Assembly (NCBI RefSeq): GCF_045209745.1
Contig: NZ_CP109273.1
Coordinates: 3,348,001 to 3,412,000 of the forward strand
DNA: 64,000 bases
Origin: Micromonospora sp045209745
Lineage (GTDB): Bacteria; Actinomycetota; Actinomycetes; Mycobacteriales; Micromonosporaceae
Direction of reading: 5' to 3'
Under the pieces are notes generated by a model that made no database searches, was not told the origin of the DNA, and worked only from the letters and a program-made list of their open reading frames with translations. A program made the position numbers and the translations under genes. Positions 8,172 through 17,756 of the stretch are shown piece by piece (within the stretch, counting starts at the first letter, position 1; the number at the start of each line of letters is the position of its first letter).

Positions 8172-9632
8172 GTGGGTTGGGTGACTGCGCCCTCCCCGGT
8201 AATCCCGGTTCCACCGGCCGACCTGCCCGGCACGCTCGGCGCGCTACGGGCGGCCGGTCACCATTACCGCACTGTCAAGCAGGAACTCCGCGACAACCTC
8301 CTGGCCCGGATGCGCGCCGGCGAGGCCCGTTTCCCCGGCATCGTCGGCTACGACGACAGCGTGCTGCCCGAGGTCGAGCGGGCGCTGCTCGCCGGGCACG
8401 ACATGGTGCTGCTCGGCGAGCGCGGCCAGGGCAAGACCCGACTGATCCGCTCGCTCGGCGCGCTGCTCGACGAGTGGACCCCGGTCATCCCCGGTTCGGT
8501 GCTCAACGAGCACCCCCTGCACCCGCTCACCCCGGCGTCCCGCGCCCAGGTCGCCGAGGCCGGCGACGACCAGCCGGTCGGCTGGCTGCACCGCTCGATG
8601 CGCTACGGCGAGAAGCTGGCCACCCCGGACACCAGCGTCGGCGACCTGATCGGCGACGTCGACCCGATCCGGATCGCCCAGGGCCGCACCCTCGGCGACC
8701 CGGAGACCATCCACTTCGGGTTGGTGCCCCGCACCAACCGGGGCATCTTCGCCGTCAACGAGCTGCCCGACCTGGCCGAGCGGATCCAGGTGGCCCTGCT
8801 CAACGTGCTGGAGGAGCGGGACATCCAGGTCCGCGGCTACCAGCTGCGGCTGCCGCTGGACCTGCTCCTGGTGGCCAGCGCCAACCCGGAGGACTACACC
8901 AACCGGGGTCGGATCATCACCCCGCTCAAGGACCGGTTCGGCGCGGAGATCCGCACGCACTACCCGGTCGACCTGGAGTTGGAGCTGGCACTGATCCGAC
9001 AGGAGGCCGACCTGGTCGCCGAGGTGCCGGAGCACGTCCTGGAGGTGCTGGCCCGGTTTGCCCGCGCGGTGCGGGAGTCCCCGTCGGTGGACCCGCGCTC
9101 CGGTGTCTCCGCCCGGTTCGCCATCGCCGCCGCCGAGACGGTCGCCGGTGCCGCGCTGCGTCGCGCCGGCCTGCTCGCCGCCGCCGGCACCCCGGATGGA
9201 CGCCTGGAGGCCGCGGTGGCCCGGGTCGGCGACGCGGTGTCGGTGACCAGCACCCTGCGCGGCAAGGTGGAATTCGAGAGCGGCGAGGAGGGGCGGGAGA
9301 TCGAAATTCTCGCCCACCTGCTGCGGACCGCGACCGCGGAGACGTTCCGGGCCCACCTCGCCGGACTGGATCTGTCCGGCTTCACCGCTCTCGTCGAGGA
9401 GGGTGCCGCGATCGAGACCGGTGAGCTGGTCGGCGCCGCCGAGCTGCTGCGTCAGGTGGGCACCGTGCCCGGGTTGGCGAAGGTCCTCGATCGGCTCGGC
9501 CTGGGCGACGCGCCCACCCCGGAGGAGGCGGCAGCAGCCGTCGAGTTCGTGCTGGAAGGGCTGCACCTGACCCGGCGGCTCGGCAAGGACGTCACGGATA
9601 CCGGGCGCACCGTCTACGGGGGCCGGGGCTGA
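8172..9632 (+). CDS. MoxR/magnesium-chelatase-type AAA+ ATPase
   Basis: A 486-residue AAA+ protein. Walker A is GERGQGKTRL (about residues 82-91) and a Walker-B-like segment is FAVNELPDL, followed by LNVLEERDIQVRG and the sensor-1 Asn in VASANPEDYTNRG. These are features of the ChlI/MoxR branch. Such ATPases act with a VWA-domain partner as metal chelatases or as chaperones that insert cofactors, and the next gene is exactly such a VWA protein, 2 bp away. A GTG at 8172 is the longest start; a GTG at 8181 is also possible. The Asn in place of the usual Asp in Walker B is unusual. Confidence 0.88.
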   Translation: MGWVTAPSPVIPVPPADLPGTLGALRAAGHHYRTVKQELRDNLLARMRAGEARFPGIVGYDDSVLPEVERALLAGHDMVLLGERGQGKTRLIRSLGALLDEWTPVIPGSVLNEHPLHPLTPASRAQVAEAGDDQPVGWLHRSMRYGEKLATPDTSVGDLIGDVDPIRIAQGRTLGDPETIHFGLVPRTNRGIFAVNELPDLAERIQVALLNVLEERDIQVRGYQLRLPLDLLLVASANPEDYTNRGRIITPLKDRFGAEIRTHYPVDLELELALIRQEADLVAEVPEHVLEVLARFARAVRESPSVDPRSGVSARFAIAAAETVAGAALRRAGLLAAAGTPDGRLEAAVARVGDAVSVTSTLRGKVEFESGEEGREIEILAHLLRTATAETFRAHLAGLDLSGFTALVEEGAAIETGELVGAAELLRQVGTVPGLAKVLDRLGLGDAPTPEEAAAAVEFVLEGLHLTRRLGKDVTDTGRTVYGGRG

Positions 9633-9634
9633 CC

Positions 9635-11587
9635 GTGGCCGGCAACCGGTTCCGGTACGGGCAGTGGAACGGTGGGCCTGACCCGCTCGCACCCCCGTAC
9701 GACGTGCGCGAGGCGGTGGACGCGGTCGGCGCCGAAGTGCTGGCCGGCGGCAGCCTGCGGGAGGCGTTGCGCGACCTGCTGCGCCGTGGCCCGCAGGGAC
9801 GGGGTGGGCTGGACGACCTGGCCGCCCGAGCTCGACGGCTGCGCCGGGAGGCGCTTCGTCGGGGTGACCTGGACGGCGCGGTGGCCAGGGCACAGGCCCT
9901 GCTCGACCAGGCCCTCGCAGCCGAGCGGGACGAGCTGCGGGGCCGCGAGGACGACGACGCGCGGTTCGCCGAGTCGGTGCTGGACAACCTGCCCCGCTCG
10001 ACCGCGCGGGCGGTGGAGGAGCTGTCCGGCTACCAGTGGGCCAGCGAGGACGCCCGTCGTTCGTACCAGCGGATCCTCGACCAGCTCCGGGACGACGTCC
10101 TCGGTCAGCGGTTCGCCGGGCTGCGTGAGGCGGCGCGAGCCTCCGCCGACCTGGCCGTCCAGCGGCGCCTCGCCGAGATGATGGGCGACCTGAACGACCT
10201 GCTGGCCCGGCACGGCCGCGCGGAGGACACCACCGACGCGTTCGCCGAGTTCATGCGCAGACACGGCGACTTCTTCCCGGAAAAGCCGTCGACCGTCGAC
10301 GAGCTGATCGACGTGCTGGCCCGCCGCTCGGCGGCCGGTGAGCGGCTGATGAACTCGCTCTCCGACCGGCAGCGCGCCGAGCTGGCCGGTCTGATGCAGC
10401 AGTCGCTCGGCGACCGCCTCGCGGGGGAGTTGTCCGCGCTCGACGCAAACCTGCGGGCACTGCGACCTGACCTGCGCTGGGGGCGCGGCGAGCGGGTCCG
10501 GGGCGAACAGCCACTGGACTACGCCGACGCGGCCGGAGCGCTCGGTGAGATCGGCGAGCTGGACGACCTGCTGGACCAGCTCGACCAGGAACACCCGGGG
10601 GCGACCCTGGACGACGTGGACGTCGACGTGGTGGCCCGCACGCTGGGCCGCGACGCGGCCGACGACGTACGCCGGCTGCGGGATCTGGAGCGGGAGCTGC
10701 GGCGGCAGGGTTGGGTGAGCCGGGACGCGGAGGGGCTCACGCTGAGCCCGAAGGCGCTGCGCCGGCTCGGCGGGACCGCGCTGCGGCGGGTCTTCGCCGA
10801 TCTGACCGCCGGGCCGCGCGGCCAGCACGACCTGCGCTCGGCGGGGGCCGCCGGCGAGGTCAGCGGCGCGTCCCGATCCTGGGAGTACGGCGACGAACAG
10901 CCGTTGGACGTGGTCCGGACGCTGACCCGGGCGGTCAGCCGGGCCGGGCCGACGGTTCCGGTGCAGCTCGCGGTGGACGACTTCGAGGTGGTGGAGACCG
11001 AGAAGCGGGCCTCGGCCGCGGTCGTGCTCTGCGTCGACCTGTCGTACTCGATGATCTCGCAGGGTCGTTGGGGGCCGATGAAGCAGACCGCCCTGGCGTT
11101 GGCGCACCTGATGGAGACGCGCTTCCCGCAGGACGCTCTGCAGATCGTGGGCTTCGGCCGGGAGGCGACGACGCTCACCCAGCAGGAGTTGGCCGCCGTG
11201 GAGCCGGACCTGCAGCAGGGCACGAACCTTCAGCACGCGCTGCGGTTGGCGGGTCGGCACCTGCGCCGGCATCCGGACGCCGAGCCGGTGGTGTTGGTGG
11301 TCACCGACGGGGAGCCGACGGCCCACCTGGACCCGGACGACGGGGAGGCGCTGTTCCACTGGCCGCCGCTGCCGGAGACGATCGAGGCGACGGTCCGTGA
11401 GGTGGACCGGCTCAGCCGATACGGCGCCACGCTCAACCTGTTCATGCTCGGCGACGACCCGGGCCTGCGCCGCTTCGTCGACGCGGTGGCCCGGCGCAGC
11501 CGGGGTCGGATGTTCACGCCGGACACCGACGACCTGGGCGAGTACGTGGTGTCCGACTACCTCCGCTCCCGCCAATCCCGCCGCTAA
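9635..11587 (+). CDS. VWA-domain protein, partner of the MoxR-type ATPase
   Basis: A 650-residue cytosolic protein. The first 400 residues are Arg/Asp/Glu-rich helical sequence. The C-terminal part (about 440-650) is a von Willebrand factor A domain with the metal-site motif DLSYSM (DxSxS) in CVDLSYSM and a downstream Asp in VVTDGEPTAH. MoxR-VWA pairs remodel or metallate other proteins; the client here is unknown. It starts with GTG 2 bp after the ATPase stop, so the two genes are an operon. Confidence 0.88.
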   Translation: MAGNRFRYGQWNGGPDPLAPPYDVREAVDAVGAEVLAGGSLREALRDLLRRGPQGRGGLDDLAARARRLRREALRRGDLDGAVARAQALLDQALAAERDELRGREDDDARFAESVLDNLPRSTARAVEELSGYQWASEDARRSYQRILDQLRDDVLGQRFAGLREAARASADLAVQRRLAEMMGDLNDLLARHGRAEDTTDAFAEFMRRHGDFFPEKPSTVDELIDVLARRSAAGERLMNSLSDRQRAELAGLMQQSLGDRLAGELSALDANLRALRPDLRWGRGERVRGEQPLDYADAAGALGEIGELDDLLDQLDQEHPGATLDDVDVDVVARTLGRDAADDVRRLRDLERELRRQGWVSRDAEGLTLSPKALRRLGGTALRRVFADLTAGPRGQHDLRSAGAAGEVSGASRSWEYGDEQPLDVVRTLTRAVSRAGPTVPVQLAVDDFEVVETEKRASAAVVLCVDLSYSMISQGRWGPMKQTALALAHLMETRFPQDALQIVGFGREATTLTQQELAAVEPDLQQGTNLQHALRLAGRHLRRHPDAEPVVLVVTDGEPTAHLDPDDGEALFHWPPLPETIEATVREVDRLSRYGATLNLFMLGDDPGLRRFVDAVARRSRGRMFTPDTDDLGEYVVSDYLRSRQSRR

Positions 11588-11615
11588 CCCTCGCCCGGCG
11601 GGGTTGACTGGGGGA

Positions 11616-12077
11616 GTGGAGAGCGAGGGACTGCGGCGGGCGTACGACGCGGTGTTCGCGGAGCTCGACGCTGCGGGGTTCGGTCCGCCGCCGGAGGGCC
11701 AGCTCAGCGCCGAGCAGATCGTCGCGCACCTGGTCGCCAACGACGAGCTGATGATCCAGGCCACCGAGGCGCTGCTGGCCGGGTCGACGTTCGCCTACTA
11801 CGACCTGGACGACATGCACCGCCCGCAGCTCGACGCGCTGGTCGCCGAGCAGGGCGGTCTGCGTGGCCTGACCGCTCTGCTGCACGGCACCAGCGACCGG
11901 CTCTGCGCGCTGGTCGACCGGCTCGGCCTGGCGGCGGAGACCTCGGTCGACACCCACCTGCGGGAGGGCTTCGACCTCATCGTCGACGAGCCGCTGCCCT
12001 GGTCACGCACCCTGGATCTGCACACCCGCGTCCACCTACCCAAACATCAGGCCCAACTCCACATGCTCCGCGCCTGA
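11616..12077 (+). CDS. DinB-like/maleylpyruvate-isomerase-like small protein
   Basis: 153 residues with a GTG start after a GGGGGA ribosome site. The helical pattern and SAEQIVAHLVANDELMIQA near the N-terminus resemble the DinB/MDMPI four-helix fold, in which spaced His residues bind a metal; I see His in AHLVAN and late in HLPKH. The function is unknown. Its last 108 codons recur at 17256-17582 with 100 of 108 residues identical, so this gene was the source, or shares the source, of a truncated duplicate. Confidence 0.7.
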   Translation: MESEGLRRAYDAVFAELDAAGFGPPPEGQLSAEQIVAHLVANDELMIQATEALLAGSTFAYYDLDDMHRPQLDALVAEQGGLRGLTALLHGTSDRLCALVDRLGLAAETSVDTHLREGFDLIVDEPLPWSRTLDLHTRVHLPKHQAQLHMLRA

Positions 12078-12117
12078 TCCCGCCCCGCCGCCTCATCCGC
12101 CGCGTACGCTGCCTGAG

Positions 12118-13188
12118 GTGAGACGGGCACGATCCCTCGTCGCGGTGGCGACGACTCTGACCGTGGCGCTGACCGCATGCCGGGTCGGGCCCACACCGCC
12201 GGCCGGTGAACCGACCCGCTCCGCTGCGGTGGCGTCCCCGTCGCCGGCCGTGCCGGCCGAGATCACGTTGGCTTTCGCGGGCGACGTGCACTTCGCCGGT
12301 CGTACGGCGGGTCTGCTGGACGATCCGGCGACCGCGTTCGGGTCGATCTCGTCGGCGTTGTCCGCCGCAGACCTGACCATGGTCAACCTGGAGACCGCGG
12401 TTACCACGCGTGGCACCCCGGAGCCGAAGCAGTTCCTCTTCCGGGCTCCGGCGAGTGCGTACGACGCGGTGAAGGCGGCCGGGGTCGACGTCGTGTCGAT
12501 CGCGAACAACCACACGCTGGACTATGGACGGGTGGGTCTGGCCGACACCGTGGACGCGGCGAGGGCCGCCGGGGTGCCGACCGTCGGGGCAGGCACCGAC
12601 GCGGCGGCGGCGTACGCGCCCTGGACGACCCGGATCGGCGGCACGAGGATCGCCTTCCTGGCATTCAGCCAGGTCGACGAACTGTGGTCGCAGTGGAGGG
12701 CCACCGACACCCGTGCCGGAATCGCGATGACGAGGGACCTGACGCGGGCCGTCGCCGCAGTACGCGCCGCGCGCCAGCAGGCCGATGTCGTCGTCGTGTA
12801 CGTCCACTGGGGCGCGGAGGGCGACAGTTGTCCGCCCGCCGACGCGCGGGCGTTCGCCGGTGAGATGGCCCGGGCGGGTGCCTCCCTCGTCGTCGGCACC
12901 CACGCGCACCTGCTGCTCGGTGACGGCTGGATCGGCAGGACCTTCGTTCAGTACGGGCTCGGCAACTTCCTGTGGTGGCGCGACGACGCGTACAGCAACG
13001 ACACCGGGATCCTGCGGGTCACCCTGCGCGGCCCGGAGATCGTGAAAACGGAGTTGGTGCCCGCGCTGATCTCCCGCCGCACCGGCCAACCCGAGCTCGC
13101 CACCGGAGGCGACGACGCGGCACGCATCCTCGGGGAGTATGCGGATCTGCGCGGCTGTACCGGACTCGCCGCGACCCCCGCCGGATAG
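12118..13188 (+). CDS. CapA/PgsA-like lipoprotein (metallophosphatase fold)
   Basis: A 356-residue lipoprotein: a short signal ending in the lipobox LTAC (Cys21), then a PGA_cap domain (about 45-310). The metallophosphatase motifs are AFAGDVHF, MVNLETAV, SIANNHTLDYG, VYVHWGAEGD and VVGTHAHLL. CapA homologues function in poly-gamma-glutamate export and capsule anchoring, but the family also occurs widely in bacteria without capsules, and no capB or capC is nearby. GTG start. Likely anchored outside the membrane; substrate unknown. Confidence 0.87.
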   Translation: MRRARSLVAVATTLTVALTACRVGPTPPAGEPTRSAAVASPSPAVPAEITLAFAGDVHFAGRTAGLLDDPATAFGSISSALSAADLTMVNLETAVTTRGTPEPKQFLFRAPASAYDAVKAAGVDVVSIANNHTLDYGRVGLADTVDAARAAGVPTVGAGTDAAAAYAPWTTRIGGTRIAFLAFSQVDELWSQWRATDTRAGIAMTRDLTRAVAAVRAARQQADVVVVYVHWGAEGDSCPPADARAFAGEMARAGASLVVGTHAHLLLGDGWIGRTFVQYGLGNFLWWRDDAYSNDTGILRVTLRGPEIVKTELVPALISRRTGQPELATGGDDAARILGEYADLRGCTGLAATPAG

Positions 13189-13433
13189 GACCGCCGGCAG
13201 GGGAGAGCCGTCGTACGACGCGAGCCAGCAAGCGGCGCGAGTTTCGTCGCGATGCTGGCCCGTCACGGGACGATCTACCGGCAGAAGACCAAGCCTTTTG
13301 ACCCGCCGAAGTCGACACCTTCCTGACCAGGCGTGCCGAGCCCACGCCTGTGGAGTGGTCTGCCTCACACGTTGTCACAACGATCGGTCAGTCGGTGTCT
13401 TGTGGCCGAACCCCTGAAAACGGAGGAGCCACT

Positions 13434-14618
13434 ATGACTGAGAACTTTGATGTGGTCGTGGTCGGCGGCGGGTACGCCGGTGTCATGGCGGCCAATCGCC
13501 TGACGCAGCGCGACGATGTGACTGTGGCGTTGATCAATCCGCGCCGGACGTTTGTCGAGCGGATCCGCCTGCACCAGGTGGTGGGCGGGTCCGACAACGC
13601 GGTCGTCGACTACCGGGAGGTCCTGGCCGAGGGCGTCCGGCTGGTGGTCGACACGGTGACCCGGATCGACGCGGCCGAGCGCAGGGTGACGTTGGCGGCC
13701 GGCGGCACGGTCGGCTACGACTACCTGATCTATGCGGTGGGCAGTGGCAGCGCCGACCCGGGTGTGCCCGGAGCGGCCGAGTTCGCCTACCCGATTGCCA
13801 GCCTGGAGGAGGCGCAGCGGCTACGGCCGGTCCTCGACGCCGCTCCCACAACGGCCCCGGTGACGGTTGTCGGAGCCGGTCCGACTGGCATCGAGACCGC
13901 CGCCGAGTTGGCGGAGGCGGGCCGTACCGTGACTCTGGTCTGCGGTGGGGTGCTCGGCCCGTATCTGCACGGACGGGGTCGGCGCTCGGTTGCCAAGCGG
14001 CTGGCCAGGCTCGGTGTGACAGTGCTCGACGGCCCCGGCGCGAAGGTGACGGCGGTGACTCGCGATGCCGTGCGGCTCAGCGACGGCCGCGAGTTGCCGA
14101 GCCAGGTGACCATTTGGACCGCCGGGTTCGGCGTGCCGGACCTGGCCGCCCGCAGCGGGCTGAGCACCGACACGCTGGGCCGCCTGCTCACCGATGAGAC
14201 GTTGACGAGCGTGGACGACGTGCGCGTCGTCGCGGCCGGGGATTCGGCGGCACCGTCGGACCTGCCGTTCCGGATGAGCTGCCAGGCCGCGACGAGGGTC
14301 GGCGCGCACGCCGCCGACACGGTGCTGGCTCGGATCGCGGGTGGGCAGCCGGCGCCCATCAACCTGGGGTTCTTCGGCCAGTGCATCAGCCTGGGGCGTC
14401 GCGCCGGCATCTTCCAGTTCGCCTCCAGGGACGACGCCGCGAACGGGTTGTACATCGGCGGCGGCCCGGGCGCGAGGCTCAAGGAGTTCGTCTGCAAGCA
14501 CACCGTCAAGCACCTGGCGGACGAGGCACGCAGGCCCGGCTCGCTCACCTGGGTCAAGGATGACAAGCGCCAGGAGTTGCTACGGGCCAAGCGCGGTGAT
14601 GCCCTGGCCCCCCGCTGA
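13434..14618 (+). CDS. FAD-dependent pyridine-nucleotide oxidoreductase (NDH-2/AIF-like)
   Basis: 394 residues. N-terminal Rossmann motif VVVGGGYAGVMAANRL for FAD, a second dinucleotide motif VVGAGPTGIETAAELAEAG (about residue 145) for NAD(P)H, and the C-terminal FAD contact VRVVAAGDSAAP. The layout fits type II NADH dehydrogenases and apoptosis-inducing-factor-like proteins. There is no obvious C-terminal membrane anchor. The start ATG follows a GGAGG site at 13422-13426. A DoxX-family membrane gene follows after 135 bp, suggesting a small redox unit. Confidence 0.88.
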   Translation: MTENFDVVVVGGGYAGVMAANRLTQRDDVTVALINPRRTFVERIRLHQVVGGSDNAVVDYREVLAEGVRLVVDTVTRIDAAERRVTLAAGGTVGYDYLIYAVGSGSADPGVPGAAEFAYPIASLEEAQRLRPVLDAAPTTAPVTVVGAGPTGIETAAELAEAGRTVTLVCGGVLGPYLHGRGRRSVAKRLARLGVTVLDGPGAKVTAVTRDAVRLSDGRELPSQVTIWTAGFGVPDLAARSGLSTDTLGRLLTDETLTSVDDVRVVAAGDSAAPSDLPFRMSCQAATRVGAHAADTVLARIAGGQPAPINLGFFGQCISLGRRAGIFQFASRDDAANGLYIGGGPGARLKEFVCKHTVKHLADEARRPGSLTWVKDDKRQELLRAKRGDALAPR

Positions 14619-14753
14619 ACGGACAGCCTGGGCCACGCGTCGGCGATCCCAGCTCGAACGGCCACCAACCACCGAGGGTGTCCCACTGGAGCTCCGCCCC
14701 GTGCCGGATGGTCCCAAGACACCGGAGTCACCTACACAAGGCAAGGAAACCGC

Positions 14754-15137
14754 ATGAGCCTCGCCCTTTGGATTGCTGCCGGCCTGCTGGCAGTCGTCTC
14801 CCTGACCGGCGGCATCACCAAGACGTTCGTACCCAAGGAGAAACTGGCTGCGCTCAATGGCGCGGAATGGACCCGGCACGCCAGCGCCGGCTTCATCAAG
14901 ACCATCGGGGTCCTCGAGCTCCTGGCCGCGGTTGGCCTGATCCTGCCCGCCGTGCTCGACATCGCACCGTTCATGGTGCCGGTGACCGCCGCCTGCTGGA
15001 TTTTGCTCATGGTCGGCGCGGCGATCATCCATGGCCGCCTTGGTCAGTTCAAGTTGGTGATGGTGAACGTGGGCTACGTTGCGCTTGCGGCCTTCATCGC
15101 GTGGGGCCGCTTCGGCCTTGAGCCTTTCACCGCCTGA
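14754..15137 (+). CDS. DoxX-family membrane protein
   Basis: 127 residues with four hydrophobic segments. ALWIAAGLLAVVSLTGGITK opens the protein and the GVLELLAAVGLILPA segment is typical of DoxX-like proteins. The family is linked to thiol-redox and quinone chemistry in the membrane, but the exact role is unknown. It follows the FAD oxidoreductase and is probably cotranscribed. ATG start after AAGGAAACC. Confidence 0.82.
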   Translation: MSLALWIAAGLLAVVSLTGGITKTFVPKEKLAALNGAEWTRHASAGFIKTIGVLELLAAVGLILPAVLDIAPFMVPVTAACWILLMVGAAIIHGRLGQFKLVMVNVGYVALAAFIAWGRFGLEPFTA

Positions 15138-15209
15138 CGAAGATGTGCCGCTGACGGGGGGCGGTGTCGTGTTGGCGCGGGTGAACCCGGCACGGGCCGC
15201 CCTGGCGGC

Positions 15210-17081
15210 TCAAGAAGCATCCTGCCGCCGTGCTGCCTCCTGTCCCGCCAGGTAACCAAACACCAGCCCCAGCGAGATCGTCCCTCCGGCGCCCCCGTAG
15301 AACCCCTTCGTTGGTGCGCCTCCTGCATTGCCGGCGGCGTACAGGCCTGGGATGACCTTGCCGTCGGTGTTCAGCGCGCGCCCGTGTGCGTCAGTCTTCG
15401 GGCCACCCACGGTGCCGAGCGCGCTGGCCTCAACCTTGAGCGCGTAGTACGGCGGGGTGTTGACGGGCCCCAGGACGCTTGACCTCGGGCTCTTCAGGAT
15501 CGGTCGTACGATCTTCGTGATGGGCCTGACCACGAGGGAGCGCAGGCGTTCGGGGTCGTTCTTCTTCGCCGCACGTGCCGCCACCTTGCTCACGATCGGT
15601 CCGATCGCCTTCGCGATGGCCATCCGCGCCTTCGCGGTGGCGGCTGGGAACAGCGCGTCGGGGGACCTCTTGCTCAGCCGGGGGTAGTAGGCGCCGAAGT
15701 ACCGATCGAACAACGTGCCACCGCGGTCGAAGTACGGGTCGTGGCCTCGTCCGGCCTCGGGATTGAACCGGTCGACGGTCCGGAGTAGCCCCACCTCGTC
15801 GACTCCGATCTGAGCCGCCAGCTCCGCCAGCGTGTCAGCGCGGTGGATGTAGTCGGGCACCGGCCCGCCGGGCGTGATGCCGAAGATTCCGAACTTCGTC
15901 CAGTAGTTGTGGTCGAAGATCAGCCATGCCGTGGCGTTCGGCATGGCGCCCGTCTTCGGGTCCACCTCGTGCATGATCTTCCCGAGCTGGTCGTAGGGGA
16001 GAGCCTCGTTCGCGAAGCGCTCACCCTGATGGTTCACCATGATGCTGTGCGGCAGCGAACGCTCACCCAGGAACACCCGGCTGAGCGGGCGGCCCTCCAG
16101 CGTCTCGCCGGGCACCTGCACCGCGGGCATCCACCAGGCGTCCTGCATACCCGTCAGGTCGGCGTGCACGTCCCGGGCCAGCTGCACCGCGATGCCCTCG
16201 TGCCCCTGCGGCGAAACCTGCACTGCGAAGGGTGCGTGGAGGTGGCTCGTGGTGAGGTCGGTCGACCCCTCGAACCCGCCGCTGGCCAGCACGACGCCTT
16301 TGGCGGCACGCACCGTGTGCTCGACGCCGTCATCATCCTGTACGACGACGCCCCGCACCCCCGACTCATCCGTGATGAGCCGGACCGCGGGCGCCTGGAC
16401 GCGCACGTCGACGCCGTCACCCAGAACCGCTTCGAGCAGGGCGCCGACCAACGCTGGTCCGGCGAGCCACACGGCATCACTACTGATCCCACCCAGCAGC
16501 CAGAACGGGAGCGGATTCCTGGCCATGCCGGTCGTCAGGGCTGGTCGCACGAACGAGGCGGCCTCCCCCAATCCCTTGGGGGAGTAGGGGCCGGGGAAGA
16601 GGGCCCGCCCGACCGACGCGCCATCGATGTCGGAGCGGTAGTCCGGCCAGATCGTCGGGATCCACCCGAAAGAGGTGTGCTCTTCTATGAATCGGGCGAC
16701 CTGCGGCCCCGTCTCCAGGAACTTCTCCACCAGTTCATGGTCAAGAATCTTGTCCCGGCCCTCGCCATAGATGTAACGCCGCGCCTTGTCCAGGTCGTCG
16801 CTGACCCCCAGGTCCTTGTTCGAGAAACCATGATTCGGGATCCAGGCCGCACCCGCGGAGATCCCGGTGGCGCCACCGACGATCGGCTGGGACTCCACAA
16901 CGAGGACCCGTGCCCCCTGCTTCGCGGCGCTGAGCGCGGCCATCAGCCCTGCCCCGCCGGAGCCGACGATTGCAACATCCACCTCCTCGGGGATGCCGCG
17001 CTGTGACACGGTCCCGATGGAGCCACGGTGCTGACTCGAACTGTTGACCACGATGTCCTCCGCACGATCAATTTCGGTCAT
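15210..17081 (-). CDS. FAD-binding dehydrogenase, 3-ketosteroid delta-1-dehydrogenase/fumarate-reductase type
   Basis: A 623-residue flavoprotein. The FAD Rossmann motif is VAIVGSGGAGLMAALSAA (about 36-53), followed by the GGATGISAGAAWIP stretch, and the C-terminal GLYAAGNAGGAPTKGFYGG closes the FAD site. This architecture belongs to the KstD/flavocytochrome-c group, which dehydrogenates steroid rings or reduces enones; the substrate cannot be assigned. I start at ATG 17081 after a GGAGAG site; the open frame continues upstream through decayed sequence that is not part of this gene. Convergent with the DoxX gene. Confidence 0.87.
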   Translation of the reverse strand: MTEIDRAEDIVVNSSSQHRGSIGTVSQRGIPEEVDVAIVGSGGAGLMAALSAAKQGARVLVVESQPIVGGATGISAGAAWIPNHGFSNKDLGVSDDLDKARRYIYGEGRDKILDHELVEKFLETGPQVARFIEEHTSFGWIPTIWPDYRSDIDGASVGRALFPGPYSPKGLGEAASFVRPALTTGMARNPLPFWLLGGISSDAVWLAGPALVGALLEAVLGDGVDVRVQAPAVRLITDESGVRGVVVQDDDGVEHTVRAAKGVVLASGGFEGSTDLTTSHLHAPFAVQVSPQGHEGIAVQLARDVHADLTGMQDAWWMPAVQVPGETLEGRPLSRVFLGERSLPHSIMVNHQGERFANEALPYDQLGKIMHEVDPKTGAMPNATAWLIFDHNYWTKFGIFGITPGGPVPDYIHRADTLAELAAQIGVDEVGLLRTVDRFNPEAGRGHDPYFDRGGTLFDRYFGAYYPRLSKRSPDALFPAATAKARMAIAKAIGPIVSKVAARAAKKNDPERLRSLVVRPITKIVRPILKSPRSSVLGPVNTPPYYALKVEASALGTVGGPKTDAHGRALNTDGKVIPGLYAAGNAGGAPTKGFYGGAGGTISLGLVFGYLAGQEAARRQDAS

Positions 17082-17143
17082 GGCTCTCCAAATCAACTTA
17101 GGGCCTGCCGAGGATTGACACGCGGATTTCGGATCGGGCTGAG

Positions 17144-17255
17144 TTACTCGTGGTAGCCGTATTCCCAGCTGGTCGCACGGCGGCGATCTCCCTGACGCCG
17201 ATGGTCCGGGTGGCCGCACTTGCCGCTGTGCACCGCGACCAGCAGCACCGGGCCG
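17144..17255 (-). pseudogene. Remnant of the C-terminus of a ricin-type lectin gene
   Basis: Read on the minus strand, this gives GPVLLVAVHSGKCGHPD, which matches GPVLLVAAHSGKCAQAD near the end of the intact ricin-domain gene at 20332-21045. At DNA level, the 40-bp block ending at about 17255 agrees with the block ending at about 20463 at about 36 of 40 positions. Beyond it the similarity fades and the frame ends at a TAA (17144-17146). The piece is joined directly to a truncated DinB-like copy. Confidence 0.6.
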
Positions 17256-17582
17256 ATGATCCAGGCCACCGAGGCGCTGCTGGCCGGGTCGACGTTCGCC
17301 TACTACGACCTGGATGACATTCACCGTCCGCAGCTCGATGCGCTGGTCGCCGAGCAGGGTGGTCTGCGTGGCCTGACCGCTCTGCTGCACGGCACCAGCG
17401 AGCGCTTGTGCGGGCTGGTCGACCGGCTCGGCTTGGCGGCGGAGACCTCGGTCGAGACCCACCTACGCGAGGGCTTCGACCTCATCGTCGACGAGCCGCT
17501 GCCCTGGTCACGCACCCTCGACCTGCATGCCCGAGTCCACCTACCCAAGCACCAGGTCCAACTCCACCTTCTCCGCTCCTGA
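17256..17582 (+). pseudogene. Truncated copy of the DinB-like gene
   Basis: 108 codons from ATG 17256 (MIQATEALLAGSTFAYYDLDD) to the stop, matching codons 46-153 of the gene at 11616-12077 with eight amino-acid differences. The first 45 codons are missing and replaced by ricin-gene sequence, and no ribosome site precedes the ATG. The reading frame is intact, so either the duplication is recent or the shortened protein is kept; I favour a pseudogene. Confidence 0.7.
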
Positions 17583-17646
17583 GCGGCGTCGATGGTGCGC
17601 TGGCCGGTCGGCGTGGCGCAGCGCAGGCATCCTGGTCTGTTGAGGT

Positions 17647-17684
17647 TGATGCCTGTGAATCATTTTTATGACTCACAGGCATCA
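17647..17684. repeat. Inverted pair of a 17-bp motif
   Basis: TGATGCCTGTGAATCAT (17647-17663) and ATGACTCACAGGCATCA (17668-17684) face each other across TTTT, forming a long palindrome. The same 17-mer appears twice in direct orientation at 31530-31565. It could be a regulator site, a transcription terminator (the TTTT is in the loop, not after it) or part of a dispersed repeat. Confidence 0.7.
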
Positions 17685-17756
17685 CGCTCGCAGTAGTGAT
17701 GCCTCCGGCCGAGGCGAGGCCGGGCCAAGCCTGCCCCCGCCCCCCGCCCCCCCCGC

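Noticed and set aside
8244..11764. Very long minus-strand open frames (about 549 and 716 codons) opposite the MoxR and VWA genes
   Set aside because: They are mirror frames produced by high GC and strong codon bias; their translations are Arg/Gly/Pro/Gln-rich with no domain, and the plus-strand genes have clear catalytic motifs.
12118..13188. Capsule biosynthesis locus
   Set aside because: Only a CapA-like protein is present; no capB, capC or glycosyltransferase genes are nearby.
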